From NCBI GenBank assembly GCA_012520915.1, contig JAAYNJ010000026.1, positions 1-64,000 on the forward strand: a stretch of 64,000 bases of DNA. The letters are read 5' to 3'. Below the pieces are notes generated by a model, which was not told the DNA's origin, searched no databases, and was given only the letters and a program-made list of their open reading frames with translations. This DNA comes from Oscillospiraceae bacterium. Lineage in GTDB: Bacteria > Bacillota > Clostridia > Oscillospirales > Ruminococcaceae. The stretch's first letter is position 1, and every line of letters starts with the position of its first letter. A program made the position numbers and the translations under genes. Shown here piece by piece: positions 41,680 to 50,466 of the stretch.

Positions 41680-42738
41680 ATGAGAAAAAACAGAAGAGCG
41701 GTTCTGTTAATTGTCGGCATTCTGATTTTAGCGGTATTTCTTTCCGGCTGCAGCGCGGATAGTGCATTTTTTGACTTCTTAAAGGCGTATGTGGAGAGCA
41801 GGGAGGGCACGGCTCCGAACACCCAACAATTTGACAATCAGGGTCATATTGAGGACGGACAGGGCTTTCCGAATCAGCAGCCGCAATTTCCGCAGCAACA
41901 GGCACTGGGACTTAACTTCGTGGAATTTGACGGTGGTTGCTTCACGGTAATGCTTCCGGAAGGATGGATGATACAGACGATGGGAATGTACACCTCCTTC
42001 GGTTTTAGGGCATGGGATCCGCAAAACCCCGACTATGAAATATTTTACTATGGCAACATAGCGCCGCTGAACAAAAGCAATGAAGCAAAATACGGTTGGG
42101 CAGGGTATATTAACAACGCCGGTTTTCCGCAGGCGGCGCTGTATGCCGACGCGCCTGCCGTCAATATGGACACCGCGAGCAGCGTTTTCTATGTGTTCGA
42201 CGGTCTCCAGGCTCTGTCGGACAAATACGGCTTCGGGTTCAGTTTTCCGGCTCTCGATATGTTCATGCCTATGATGTCCGTGCCGATGGAAACGTCCTAT
42301 TCGCAGATAGCTGCCGGCGAGGATCTGGTCTTCGCAGGAGTGCGGGGCTCAAACGGAGGTGCCTGCGCCGGCATGTTCATGGCGTCATTGTGGAATTCGA
42401 CTCCCTATTACATGGACGGCATAGACATGACCCCTACCGCCGCAATGCATGTGACGGGTATAATCGCACCCGAGTATGATTTTGTGAATGTCGAAGCGAC
42501 GCTTATAGAGTCGGTAACCAGTCTTCAGTTCACAATGGAATACATTCAGGAGGCCATAGATTATAGCAGGCGTGTCGGAGAGGCGGCAATGGCGGACAAT
42601 GCGGCCCGTTGGGCGGTGTTCGACAGAGCTGCTAAGGCGTGGAGCAAATATTTCCGGGGCGGCTCGACCTATGACAATCTCGATGATATAAACAATATGC
42701 TGGACAATATTAAGAACGCTCTTGATAATATAGGATAG
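41680..42738 (+). CDS. Lipoprotein of unknown function
   Basis: A 352-residue lipoprotein: Arg-rich start, hydrophobic core and the lipobox LSGC near residue 25. A Gln/Pro/Asn-rich linker (about 45-72) precedes a domain beginning LNFVEFDGGCFTVMLPEGWM, a pattern common at the front of secreted beta-sandwich proteins, with a later AEEDLVFAGVRGSNGGACAGMF-like segment. The C-terminal 60 residues are helical with a short repeated DNL/DNI pattern (DNLDDINNMLDNIKNALDNIG). The start follows TTGGAGGAAG. I see no catalytic motif; role unknown. Confidence 0.7.
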   Translation: MRKNRRAVLLIVGILILAVFLSGCSADSAFFDFLKAYVESREGTAPNTQQFDNQGHIEDGQGFPNQQPQFPQQQALGLNFVEFDGGCFTVMLPEGWMIQTMGMYTSFGFRAWDPQNPDYEIFYYGNIAPLNKSNEAKYGWAGYINNAGFPQAALYADAPAVNMDTASSVFYVFDGLQALSDKYGFGFSFPALDMFMPMMSVPMETSYSQIAAGEDLVFAGVRGSNGGACAGMFMASLWNSTPYYMDGIDMTPTAAMHVTGIIAPEYDFVNVEATLIESVTSLQFTMEYIQEAIDYSRRVGEAAMADNAARWAVFDRAAKAWSKYFRGGSTYDNLDDINNMLDNIKNALDNIG

Positions 42739-42847
42739 AGGGGATTGGGGGAACAAAACGGTAAAAGCAGGTTTCCCGGGATAACCGCTTAAATTAAATA
42801 TCAGCCACGGCTTAGGCGACGGCTGAATTATATAAGGAAGGTGTATT

Positions 42848-43348
42848 TTGATTAAAAGAAAATCCGCGATAATCTGTATTGTCCTTGTGCTGGTTGTGTC
42901 GCTCTGCGGTTGCGGCGCGACAGAGGAGGGAGGCGGCATGCCGAGATTCTATATCGGCGTAGAAGGCGCGGAGCTTTCGGTCTTCACCGCATCTGATTAT
43001 GACGATTTGGAAAAGGTTGTCATGGAACCGGAAGGCGCAAAAACATACAGAGGCGACGATATAAAAAAAGTTGAAGGTGTATATCTTTCCGATGTATTGG
43101 AGTTTGCGGGCGCGGAGGAATATTCTTCCGTAACGCTGATATCACACACGGGCGAAACGGTTGAGTACACGCCCGAAATGATAGATGACCCCGTCACCCT
43201 TTTGATATTTGAAATAAACGGGGATACGCTTTGGGGCGACAAGGGATTGGCCGGTGCGGAGGGCGTGGAAATGGTGCAGGTTCTCGCCTTTAACTACCCT
43301 TCGGATAAGTGGTTGTGGCAGTTGGATGAAATAAAGATAAATCCGTAG
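42848..43348 (+). CDS. Lipoprotein with molybdopterin-oxidoreductase-like fold, TTG start
   Basis: A 166-residue lipoprotein: short basic start, hydrophobic core and lipobox LCGC near residue 22. The body has YRGDDIKKVEGVYLSDVLEFAG, then VTLISHTGETVEYTPEMI, a pattern like the small secreted domains related to the SUOX molybdopterin-binding fold. No cofactor-ligating Cys is apparent in the mature body, so it may bind another ligand. TTG start behind AAGGAAGGTG. It converges, with a 3-base gap, on the LuxR-permease fusion gene. Confidence 0.6.
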   Translation: MIKRKSAIICIVLVLVVSLCGCGATEEGGGMPRFYIGVEGAELSVFTASDYDDLEKVVMEPEGAKTYRGDDIKKVEGVYLSDVLEFAGAEEYSSVTLISHTGETVEYTPEMIDDPVTLLIFEINGDTLWGDKGLAGAEGVEMVQVLAFNYPSDKWLWQLDEIKINP

Positions 43349-43351
43349 ACG

Positions 43352-44719
43352 TCAATGTGAACTGCCCAGTTTGTAATCGGTTATGAGTTCCGAGCGGCGT
43401 GCGAATCCGCTCTTTCTAAACATATTTCCGATGTGGAATTTAACCGTGCTTTCGGTTATGTAGAGTGCGGCGGCGATTTCGGCGTTTGACATTCCGCGGA
43501 TAATGAGTGCGAATATCTCCTGCTCCCGCGCCGAAAAACCGAAACGGGCGGAATAGGCCGTGAAACGCTGTTGCTCCAATTCTTCGGGGCTGACGACAGA
43601 GGTGTATATCTTTTGATACAATAGGAAGAACAGAACTATCACCAACACAAAGACCGCGCCGGAGATTATAATGAGCGGCGTTCCCGAAAAGAATCCGGCG
43701 CCAATTGTGCCCGCCGCTTCACCGAGACGGCCGAACATCAGACCCAGTACGGCAAATGCCGGAATGCCGGTTTTTCCCGAGATGTCGGAAAAAAGAAGTA
43801 TGCGATAGACGGAGAAAAAGCCTAAAAACAGGTATGCAAGCACCCACATGAGGGTTTCTCCGGCTTCGTTGTTGCCGTGGGCAAGCGCGGCGAAGGGGAA
43901 CGCCAACGCCGCGAGACAGCATATTGCTCCGAATCGTCGGTTTTTATCGCTGACGAATCCGGCTATGACAAGTCCGACCCCGTAGAAAATGCGGACAAAC
44001 TCTATATACAAACTGTCGGATGCCCCTTTTAACGGGAAGGAAAATCCGAGCGTATTTTCCATAGACAAAAGGAGCAGCACCGCGCCTGAAAGAATAATCA
44101 GATTCCAATCAAACTTCTTTTGCGGATGCCCGGCTAAACTTCTTCGAATCGAAGGCGCAGAGAGGTGCTGTATAAACGGAAGGGTCAGAGCAGCAAGAGC
44201 GATGATTGCGAAGAAACTCTCTCTATACCACAGAAAGCGGCCGCCCATAGGCAGTGAAATCAGCCATGTGCCGATACTGCCAAGCGCATACGCAAAGCCG
44301 AAAACGGCGCCTCTGCGCTGTTGGGGTATGTTCGTAGCTAGCCTTGTGAGATAGCACCCGGACAACATGCCGATAGCAAGGTTGAGCAGAAAACCGGAGA
44401 TGATAATAACGGTGAGAGAGGTACTATACAGGGAAACGGCTGTGCAACCCAACGCAAATATTGTGGACCAGAACGGGAGGACCCTTCCGCCTGCAAATGT
44501 CGGATGCTTTGCGAAAAACCAGGCGACAACGCATATACCCGCCGCCTGAAAGAGATAATAGCTCCCGCAGGTGATACGGCTGACCGAATCCGCATCCATT
44601 AAAGAAAGCAGACGGTATGCCTGTGCGATGTACGCAGTGCCCGTCCACAGAAATCCGAGACCGATGAGCAATACCCAAAATATGTATTTCTTTATACTTT
44701 GCAAGCATTTTTCAACCAT
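43352..44719 (-). CDS. LuxR-type regulator fused to a 12-helix MFS-like permease
   Basis: A 455-residue chimera. About 12 hydrophobic helices fill residues 10-375, arranged as in major facilitator transporters (loops with RRG, DKNRR). After YQKIYTSVVSPEE the last 65 residues form a LuxR/GerE helix-turn-helix: FGFSAREQEIFALIIRGMSNAEIAAALYITESTVKFHIGNMFRKSG. A membrane sensor that controls transcription directly is implied. Proteins of this layout are abundant in Eggerthellaceae and occur in some clostridia. ATG 44719 behind GGAGG; a longer frame to 44776 is unlikely. It ends 3 bases from the convergent lipoprotein gene, a possible target. Confidence 0.82.
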   Translation of the reverse strand: MVEKCLQSIKKYIFWVLLIGLGFLWTGTAYIAQAYRLLSLMDADSVSRITCGSYYLFQAAGICVVAWFFAKHPTFAGGRVLPFWSTIFALGCTAVSLYSTSLTVIIISGFLLNLAIGMLSGCYLTRLATNIPQQRRGAVFGFAYALGSIGTWLISLPMGGRFLWYRESFFAIIALAALTLPFIQHLSAPSIRRSLAGHPQKKFDWNLIILSGAVLLLLSMENTLGFSFPLKGASDSLYIEFVRIFYGVGLVIAGFVSDKNRRFGAICCLAALAFPFAALAHGNNEAGETLMWVLAYLFLGFFSVYRILLFSDISGKTGIPAFAVLGLMFGRLGEAAGTIGAGFFSGTPLIIISGAVFVLVIVLFFLLYQKIYTSVVSPEELEQQRFTAYSARFGFSAREQEIFALIIRGMSNAEIAAALYITESTVKFHIGNMFRKSGFARRSELITDYKLGSSH

Positions 44720-44837
44720 GATAGCGGCCTCCGACTTTGAACCGTAAAAGCAGCATATTCGCCATTTATTATACAATGTAAGACGGCATTCCGAAAGGCT
44801 AAAACGGCGAAAATAGAACCCTATACCGGGACGGAGA

Positions 44838-44864
44838 TTGTTTTATGACCGGCTATGATATAAC
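44838..44864 (+). promoter_or_regulatory. Candidate promoter of the gene at 44905
   Basis: TTGTTT (44838-44843) and, 15 bases later, TGATATAAC with TATAAC at 44859-44864 preceded by TG. The short spacer is offset by the extended -10. Confidence 0.4.
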
Positions 44865-44904
44865 AATTTGTTTTTGATATCCGAATGAAAGGGGAAATAA
44901 TATT

Positions 44905-45450
44905 ATGAATTATGACCAACAAAACAGAGAAGCGCCGGGCGGCTTAAAAAAACGAACCGGAAGCATTGTAATGCGTTACATCACGGCGGTGGTGTTTGTT
45001 CTAACTGCGGCTTTGCCGACCGCAAATGTGCTTAGTAGCGGATCGGAGTTCGGATTGTATAGTCTGCTTTATGTTTTGCCGTTTTTGATAATAGCTCTCG
45101 GACTTTTTATCAGAGTGCGTCAGATATCCGCAATCGGAGCAGCCGTAGGGGTGGTGGCAAACATATACTTTCTTATTGAACCCATTTTGGCGGAATGGTA
45201 CGAATTATCCACCCTGTTGCCTTATGCTCTGACGATTCTCTATTTCTTGTTACTTATACCCGCGTCAATAAAAATCTCAAGAACGAAGATAATTTTTGCC
45301 GTTCCCGCATCTTTAACCGCGGTTGCTCTGTTGATAGTTGATTATATGATGTGGGGCGATTTCGTGTTGTTTAATGTTGCCCTCTACCTCCTCATGGCAT
45401 TGGGAGCCTTCGGGCTTGGCTTTGTTGACGGAAAGAAAAAAGGAAGGTAA
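44905..45450 (+). CDS. Multi-helix membrane protein of unknown function
   Basis: A 181-residue protein with a hydrophilic N-terminus of about 25 residues, then five or six hydrophobic helices ending in a basic KKKGR tail. Resembles small uncharacterised integral membrane proteins; no transporter or enzyme motif is visible. The ATG lies behind AAGGGG. It is followed after 3 bases by a soluble gene, so the two are an operon, divergent from the LuxR-permease gene, which may regulate them (inference). Confidence 0.6.
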   Translation: MNYDQQNREAPGGLKKRTGSIVMRYITAVVFVLTAALPTANVLSSGSEFGLYSLLYVLPFLIIALGLFIRVRQISAIGAAVGVVANIYFLIEPILAEWYELSTLLPYALTILYFLLLIPASIKISRTKIIFAVPASLTAVALLIVDYMMWGDFVLFNVALYLLMALGAFGLGFVDGKKKGR

Positions 45451-45453
45451 AAA

Positions 45454-45762
45454 ATGAAAGAAACCGGCCGTGTTTTTCCATATGACAGAAGTATCGTGAT
45501 AAATTCGCTCTACGATACCATCGATGAGCTTGGACTGCTTCTTGTGGAATCCGACGGCACCTACGGTAGCCTGATTGTCTGCGGCGAAGGAAATATCGGC
45601 AGAATGCGGATTGAACTGGATGCCGCGGAGACCGGCGCGCAGACCCGCGTTATCGTCATTCCCGAGAACGGAAAAAGCGGCGATTGGGATTCCTTTTGTT
45701 CGATGATATTCGACGAGCTTTCGGCGACCATCCGGCGCGCCTGTAATCTCAGCGGAAGATAA
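45454..45762 (+). CDS. Soluble protein of unknown function
   Basis: A 102-residue protein without membrane helix. It reads as an alpha/beta sandwich: SIVINSLYDTIDELGLLL helix, SLIVCGEGNIGRMRIEL strands, TRVIVIPENGK strand and a final amphipathic helix. The pattern resembles small ligand-binding domains of the SRPBCC or DUF1499-like size class, but this is not firm. ATG 3 bases after the previous stop. Confidence 0.5.
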   Translation: MKETGRVFPYDRSIVINSLYDTIDELGLLLVESDGTYGSLIVCGEGNIGRMRIELDAAETGAQTRVIVIPENGKSGDWDSFCSMIFDELSATIRRACNLSGR

Positions 45763-45824
45763 AAAGCGATATTTATGATATACTTGTATAGAGGAACGAG
45801 TGCTCAGTTTTAAGAGGTGAGGAT

Positions 45825-45929
45825 ATGCGTATAACGGCGGGACAGTTGATTTTATCTATACTCAGCATAATTGCGTTGATTGTATTGTTTCCGTTTATAC
45901 TTGCTTTTAAACTGGCGATGAAAAGTTAA
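45825..45929 (+). CDS. 34-residue single-helix membrane peptide
   Basis: ATG 45825 follows AGAGGTGAGG and opens a 34-codon frame: a short polar start (MRITAGQ), one long hydrophobic helix and a basic end (KLAMKS). A terminator follows at 45941-45964. The strong ribosome site and helix make a genuine small membrane protein likely. Function unknown. Confidence 0.55.
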   Translation: MRITAGQLILSILSIIALIVLFPFILAFKLAMKS

Positions 45930-45940
45930 TATTAAGCACA

Positions 45941-45964
45941 AAGCCCCGGCTTCTGCCGGGGTTT
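45941..45964 (+). terminator. Intrinsic terminator
   Basis: AAGCCCCGGC (45941-45950) pairs with GCCGGGGTTT (45955-45964) across TTCT, followed by ATTTTTTG. Confidence 0.8.
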
Positions 45965-46088
45965 ATTTTTTGCCTATTTAAAATACAAAGGAAAATTATA
46001 CGAAGATATGCGGCTGTTTCTTTTAATCTGAATTAAGCCGGATTTACAGCGTTATCCGCCGTGCGGTAACGACGGTCATGTAACAGCG

Positions 46089-46274
46089 TCAGTCTATCGC
46101 GGTGACAAGCAAAACAACTGCTAAAACGTACAGAACCGAAGCGATGGCAAGCACGGTAAAAATGATTCCGAATATTAAAAACAGCGCCCTTTTGGCTTTA
46201 GCGTACTTGACGAAAAATATTATCGCAAAAATCAACGATACGACGAAGATAATGCCTGTTCCGAGTAAAATCAT
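46089..46274 (-). CDS. Small two-helix membrane protein
   Basis: A 61-residue protein: hydrophobic helix (about 3-24), a KYAKAKR basic loop and a second helix (about 30-58) with an acidic end. ATG 46274 has a GGGG ribosome site about nine bases upstream. It follows the adenine deaminase gene on the minus strand in a 65-base gap. No family recognised. Confidence 0.5.
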   Translation of the reverse strand: MILLGTGIIFVVSLIFAIIFFVKYAKAKRALFLIFGIIFTVLAIASVLYVLAVVLLVTAID

Positions 46275-46339
46275 AATCAGAACCCCGCTTTCCGAAAAAT
46301 ATTATTGCGGTTTAATTTTTATCCAGTATAGCATATTAC

Positions 46340-48076
46340 CTATACAAACAGCTCCGCTGTTTTCTGATTCATGACATCAACATAGCCGACGTCGGTTATT
46401 TTTAAACTCGGAGAGACCGCAAGCGTGAGGGTGCAAAAGCTCATTATCGGATCGACGTGGTTGTACCCCAGCATCTCCATCGCTTTTACAACTTCGCCGA
46501 GTTTTAACGCCAACTCGTCTGCGGGACTTGCGCTCATTATTCCGCCGATCGGCAGGGGACAGCTTGCGATTATTTTGCCGTCGAGCGCGACCGCAAACCC
46601 GCCCTTCATTTTTATTACTTCATTTGAGGCGAGAACCATATCCTTTTTATTTGATCCCGCAACGAGAAGATTGTGGCAGTCGTGGTTATAGGTAGTCGCA
46701 ACGGCGCCTTTTTTGTGAACCGCCCCCGTCACAAAACCCTGCCCGATATTGCCCGACTTTTTATAGCGGTCGAAAACCGTTATCAAAAGCGTGTCTTTGT
46801 CGTTATTCTCCCAAACAACCTCGCCTTTTTTAACCGGAAAAGCCACTTTGTCTTTTTTCGTCTGTGTTGCGGGACTGCTGTTTACTATTCTCCTGACTTT
46901 GACCGACTCTTTTTCCGTATCCTTTTCAGGGACTCTGACGGTAAAATTCTCCGGAGTGATTTTACCGAGCTTTATAGAGTTCGTATATCTCTTCGGAAAG
47001 GAATAATCGCTTTTTTCTCTGAATCTGTCACCTCTCTCTTTGGAATAGACTTCATACCCGCTCTTATACACCGCATAAACGTCAAACGACCTGCCGTCGT
47101 CCAAAATCACGAAGTCCGCTAAAAGGCCCGGTCTTATGGAGCCTCTGTCAAACAGCCTCATTCTGTCGGCAGGCGTTTTGGTGGCGCAATAGACGGCGTT
47201 TTCAAAACTGAAACCGCATTCCGTTGCGAGTTTTACGATATAGTCGAGATGTCCGTTTTCAACGAGTTCATGGGGCATGACATCGTCGGTAACCAATGCC
47301 ACGCTGTTGTAGAGGTCGTTTTCAACGATGTGATCCATGAGTTCCTTTACCACCGTCTTTTCCTGAATCTGCATCATCATGCCGTTAAAGAGGCGCTGCT
47401 TCATCTCCTCAAGCGTATGTTCGGTGTGGTCGGAATCTATTCCGGAAAAAATATACTTTGCAAGTTCTTCGCCGACGATTCTCGGACAATGTCCCTCGAC
47501 GGGCAGCATGGGATTGCTCTTTCTGAAAGCCTTTACCAACTTGTTCGTCTTTCCGCTCTTTTCGTATAAAACGCTGTTTACATTCATAACTTCGCCCAGC
47601 GCCTTTACGTGAGGGTGTTCCATGAGCTTTAACACGTCCTCTATTTCTATCGACCCGCCGGTGGTTTCAAGAGAGGGGTTTGAGGAGGGAACGGAACTCG
47701 GTATGCTGTAAAAGATATCTATCGGAGCGCCTTGTGCGGCGTCAATCATTGTGTATACCGCATCGATACCGGCAACATTCGCTATCTCGTGAGGTTCCGA
47801 CACTATGGTGGTAACCCCGCGCCTTGCGAGTTCGCGGGCGAACATATATGGGGTGAGCATGGCGCTCTCTATGTGGGTGTGTATGTCTATGAGCCCGGGG
47901 ATAACGAAACGGCCCTCAAGGTCAATGCTGTTTTTCGCCACTATGCTTTCAGAGGGTTCTCCCTCGCCGATTGCAACTATCTTCTTTTTTCTCGTGGCAA
48001 GAAATCCCCGATAAAACTTTTTGTAGGCGGTGTTGAATATATTCGCGTTATAAAACAGATTTTCACAGATAATCAT
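46340..48076 (-). CDS. ade: Adenine deaminase
   Basis: A 578-residue amidohydrolase that deaminates adenine to hypoxanthine in purine salvage. DIHTHIESAMLTPYMF carries the first metal histidines, TIVSEPHEIANVAG and PVEGHCPR further ligands, and SDHTEHTLEEM and VTDDVMPHELV complete the catalytic half. The C-terminal YNHDCHNLLVAGSN and late GGIMSASPADELA segments are specific to the AdeC family. ATG 48076 lies behind GAGG; ATG 48088 is also open. Full family length. The region 48089-48233 shows no purine riboswitch that I recognise. Confidence 0.93.
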   Translation of the reverse strand: MIICENLFYNANIFNTAYKKFYRGFLATRKKKIVAIGEGEPSESIVAKNSIDLEGRFVIPGLIDIHTHIESAMLTPYMFARELARRGVTTIVSEPHEIANVAGIDAVYTMIDAAQGAPIDIFYSIPSSVPSSNPSLETTGGSIEIEDVLKLMEHPHVKALGEVMNVNSVLYEKSGKTNKLVKAFRKSNPMLPVEGHCPRIVGEELAKYIFSGIDSDHTEHTLEEMKQRLFNGMMMQIQEKTVVKELMDHIVENDLYNSVALVTDDVMPHELVENGHLDYIVKLATECGFSFENAVYCATKTPADRMRLFDRGSIRPGLLADFVILDDGRSFDVYAVYKSGYEVYSKERGDRFREKSDYSFPKRYTNSIKLGKITPENFTVRVPEKDTEKESVKVRRIVNSSPATQTKKDKVAFPVKKGEVVWENNDKDTLLITVFDRYKKSGNIGQGFVTGAVHKKGAVATTYNHDCHNLLVAGSNKKDMVLASNEVIKMKGGFAVALDGKIIASCPLPIGGIMSASPADELALKLGEVVKAMEMLGYNHVDPIMSFCTLTLAVSPSLKITDVGYVDVMNQKTAELFV

Positions 48077-48233
48077 AAACAACCTCATTATTGCGGTTCA
48101 AATCGCGTACGGGGTATTAAATTCAGTCCCTGCTTTATGTTAACTTATTATTTACATGATATTCAACATATTTTTTGTCCCGGGCAAAAAGCGGTTTATT
48201 ATTGTTTTTTTGCAACGGAAGGGTATCTTTATA

Positions 48234-48947
48234 TCACACGAAACGCAGATACAAACTTTCAAAAAGCGTAAAGATATAATAAAAAACGGGAGCGAACAGA
48301 ATTGCCGGCAGGAAATCCGCAACCTTGATCTTGGTTATTCCCATAAGGTTTGTTCCGATCATAATAATTAAAAGCGAACCCACGGCTGTCATCTCGTTGA
48401 TTGAAGCTGTTGACATCACCGAAGAAATCAGACCCGAAAGAAGAACAAGACCGCCCTGAATAATAAAGACGGCTGCCGAGGAAAGCAGAACGCCCACCCC
48501 CAGAGTTGATGCGAGCATCATGGAGGAAACCAAATCGAGCATCGCCTTGGTAATTAAAATGGAGTTGTCGCCGGTAAGTCCCGCCTGAATGGAGCCTGTT
48601 ATCGTCATTGAACCCACGCAGAACAGAAGCGTCGCCGAAATAATGCCCTCCGCGATTGAGACGTCATCCTTATTTTTCTTAAACCTTGTTTCAATCCTTT
48701 TGGCGAGTTTGTTTATTGCGTCATCTATTTTGAGCAGCGTGCCGGCTACGGCGCCCGAAACGACCGAAGCGATTAGTATAAGCACATTCTCTCCCTTAAG
48801 ACTGCCCGAAATGCCGATATAAAGCGTACAGACGCCTAAACCGACCATAGTTGCCCTGCTCACCCTTTCGGGAATGCTCTTTTTGAGCAAAAGGCCTATG
48901 GAGGAACCGATTAAAACCGTAATTACATTGATAATTACACCTAACAT
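48234..48947 (-). CDS. DUF554 membrane protein (YdfK/YqgA-like)
   Basis: A 237-residue integral membrane protein of the DUF554 family. LGVIINVITVLIGSSIGLLL opens the first helix; GLGVCTLYIGISGSL, LFCVGSMTITGSIQAGL and a late SLLIIMIGTNLMGITKIKVADFLPAI are characteristic glycine-rich membrane segments. A charged cytoplasmic loop (ETRFKKNKDDVS) sits in the middle. Transport role suspected for the family but not proved. ATG 48947 behind AAGGAG; the open frame to 49019 is not used. Confidence 0.87.
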   Translation of the reverse strand: MLGVIINVITVLIGSSIGLLLKKSIPERVSRATMVGLGVCTLYIGISGSLKGENVLILIASVVSGAVAGTLLKIDDAINKLAKRIETRFKKNKDDVSIAEGIISATLLFCVGSMTITGSIQAGLTGDNSILITKAMLDLVSSMMLASTLGVGVLLSSAAVFIIQGGLVLLSGLISSVMSTASINEMTAVGSLLIIMIGTNLMGITKIKVADFLPAILFAPVFYYIFTLFESLYLRFV

Positions 48948-49147
48948 CTTCCGTCTCCTTTCTCCGCGCAGTAAAAAGAACGCAGAGAATTTTATATATG
49001 GCAATAAAGGTATCGGCACGGTTACGGTATAATATAACGCAGCAGCGTTTTTGTTAACCTGATATTTACCTCTTATTAAACCGGCTTTGCCGATGTATAT
49101 TGTACCATTAATCCGACAAAAATAAGCTTTAAAACGGCATTTTACCG

Positions 49148-49168
49148 ACCGGACAGGGAATGTCCGGT
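49148..49168. promoter_or_regulatory. Palindrome upstream of XRE regulator
   Basis: ACCGGACA (49148-49155) is the exact complement of TGTCCGGT (49161-49168), separated by GGGAA. It lies 90 bases before the regulator's start and could be its operator, or a hairpin in the leader. Confidence 0.4.
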
Positions 49169-49258
49169 TGTGAAATCATAAAAAATATTGAAAATCACGT
49201 TTTGTGTCGTGGCAGTCTTCCGTTTCTGCCTGTATGCTCATATCGGAAAGGAGAAAAT

Positions 49259-49765
49259 ATGGACTTAAAGAAAATAGGAAACTTCTTTAAAGAACTTCGA
49301 AAAGAAAAGAACCTTACGCAACAGGAGCTGGCAGAAAAATTTAATGTTTCGAACAGAACGGTTTCGCGGTGGGAGACGGGCAGCAATATGCCCGACCTCG
49401 ATATCATAATCGAGATGTCCTATTTCTACGAAGTGGATATAAGCGAACTTCTGGACGGAGAAAGGAAGAATGAAAAAATGGATAAAAAGACGGAAGAAAC
49501 GGTTCTAAAGGTAGCCGACTACACGGCGGAAGACAAAGAAAAACTCTTAAAAGCTTTGCATATCTATTCACTTATAGGCTTCATATCAATGGCAATCTTT
49601 GCGGTACTGGAATTTTCGGGCGCGACCGCAAAGGAACTTTGGGACAGTGTGGCGTCCTTCGCTTTGGGACTTGCCACCAGCATGTTTGCAGTAGGTCTGC
49701 TGTTTACCAGCACGTATATCTTCAAGGTGAGGGCATTTAAAAAACGGCTGACAAACCGCAGATGA
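49259..49765 (+). CDS. Membrane-tethered XRE-family regulator
   Basis: A 168-residue protein. Residues 1-65 are an XRE helix-turn-helix (KNLTQQELAEKFNVSNRTVSRWETG) with the FYEVDISELLDGE tail; a charged linker follows, then two membrane helices (about residues 103-122 and 132-157). The DNA-binding part faces the cytoplasm, so it may sense a membrane signal. ATG 49259 behind AAAGGAG is strongly preferred to the longer frame from 49160. It is alone, followed by a terminator. Confidence 0.8.
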   Translation: MDLKKIGNFFKELRKEKNLTQQELAEKFNVSNRTVSRWETGSNMPDLDIIIEMSYFYEVDISELLDGERKNEKMDKKTEETVLKVADYTAEDKEKLLKALHIYSLIGFISMAIFAVLEFSGATAKELWDSVASFALGLATSMFAVGLLFTSTYIFKVRAFKKRLTNRR

Positions 49766-49817
49766 TTCTTATAATTTAAGAGAATAAATACAATTAAATA
49801 ATCTAATAAAAAGCTTT

Positions 49818-49847
49818 AAAAAAGACGGCGGAAATGCCGTCTTTTTT
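49818..49847 (+). terminator. Intrinsic terminator
   Basis: AAAAAAGACGGC (49818-49829) pairs with GCCGTCTTTTTT (49836-49847). It separates the XRE regulator from the division cluster. Confidence 0.85.
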
Positions 49848-49925
49848 TGATTGTAAAAATAGGGTACAAAAAACACGCCCATATTTGACTATTTTCACAA
49901 AACACATGTTCTTTTATATATTGTG

Positions 49926-49999
49926 TTGCAAAAAGGCGGAATATATATGTATAATGGTGAAAATTAGAGAAAATGTGGGAAAAGTGGGTTAAAGTGGTG
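49926..49999 (+). promoter_or_regulatory. mra promoter with MraZ-box-like repeats
   Basis: TTGCAA (49926-49931), an 18-base spacer and TATAAT (49950-49955) form the promoter. Just downstream come GTGGGA (49975-49980), GTGGGT (49984-49989) and GTGGTG (49994-49999), spaced nine to ten bases, with TGGTGA also at 49955-49960. This matches the tandem TGGGN-type sites bound by MraZ, and their place after the -10 implies autorepression. Confidence 0.75.
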
Positions 50000-50046
50000 A
50001 ATTTCAACATTTTCAACAGAGTTTTCAACATCGAGAGGGAACGCAG

Positions 50047-50466
50047 TTGCTGACAGGAGAGTATTTTCACAATGTCGATGCAAAGGGGAGGATGAACTTC
50101 CCCTCAAAGCTGCGCGAAGAACTCGGTGAAAAGTTTTATATTACCAGATGGCTCGATGATTGTCTTGCAGCGTTTTCCGAAGAGGAGTGGGAGGTAATCT
50201 GCGACAGAATAAAGAGCCTGCCCCTTACTAAATCGAGAGATGTTCAGAGATTTTTCTTTGCAAACGCGGCGCAGGTTGAACCCGATAAACAGGGGAGAAT
50301 ACTCATTCCACAAAATCTGAGAGAGCGTTCGGGGATAAACAAGGAAGTCGCGATAATAGGAGTTTTAAACCGCGCGGAGATATGGGACAGAGAGCGCTGG
50401 CTCCAAAAGAGCGAAGAGATGGATGCGGATATGTTTGACGACAGAATGCTGGAGCTCGACATCTGA
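50047..50466 (+). CDS. mraZ: Transcriptional regulator MraZ
   Basis: A 139-residue AbrB-fold DNA-binding protein that controls the division and cell-wall cluster. It has two tandem MraZ/SpoVT-type units: GEYFHNVDAKGRMNFPSKLREELG at the start and ANAAQVEPDKQGRILIPQNLRERSG near residues 75-99, each with the DxxGR core. The start appears to be TTG at 50047 behind AGAGGG; no ATG is available. It overlaps rsmH by one base. Upstream box-like repeats fit autoregulation. Confidence 0.92.
   Translation: MLTGEYFHNVDAKGRMNFPSKLREELGEKFYITRWLDDCLAAFSEEEWEVICDRIKSLPLTKSRDVQRFFFANAAQVEPDKQGRILIPQNLRERSGINKEVAIIGVLNRAEIWDRERWLQKSEEMDADMFDDRMLELDI

Noticed and set aside
48089-48233. Purine riboswitch before adenine deaminase
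   Set aside because: None of the conserved loop sequences of a purine riboswitch is visible on the minus strand.
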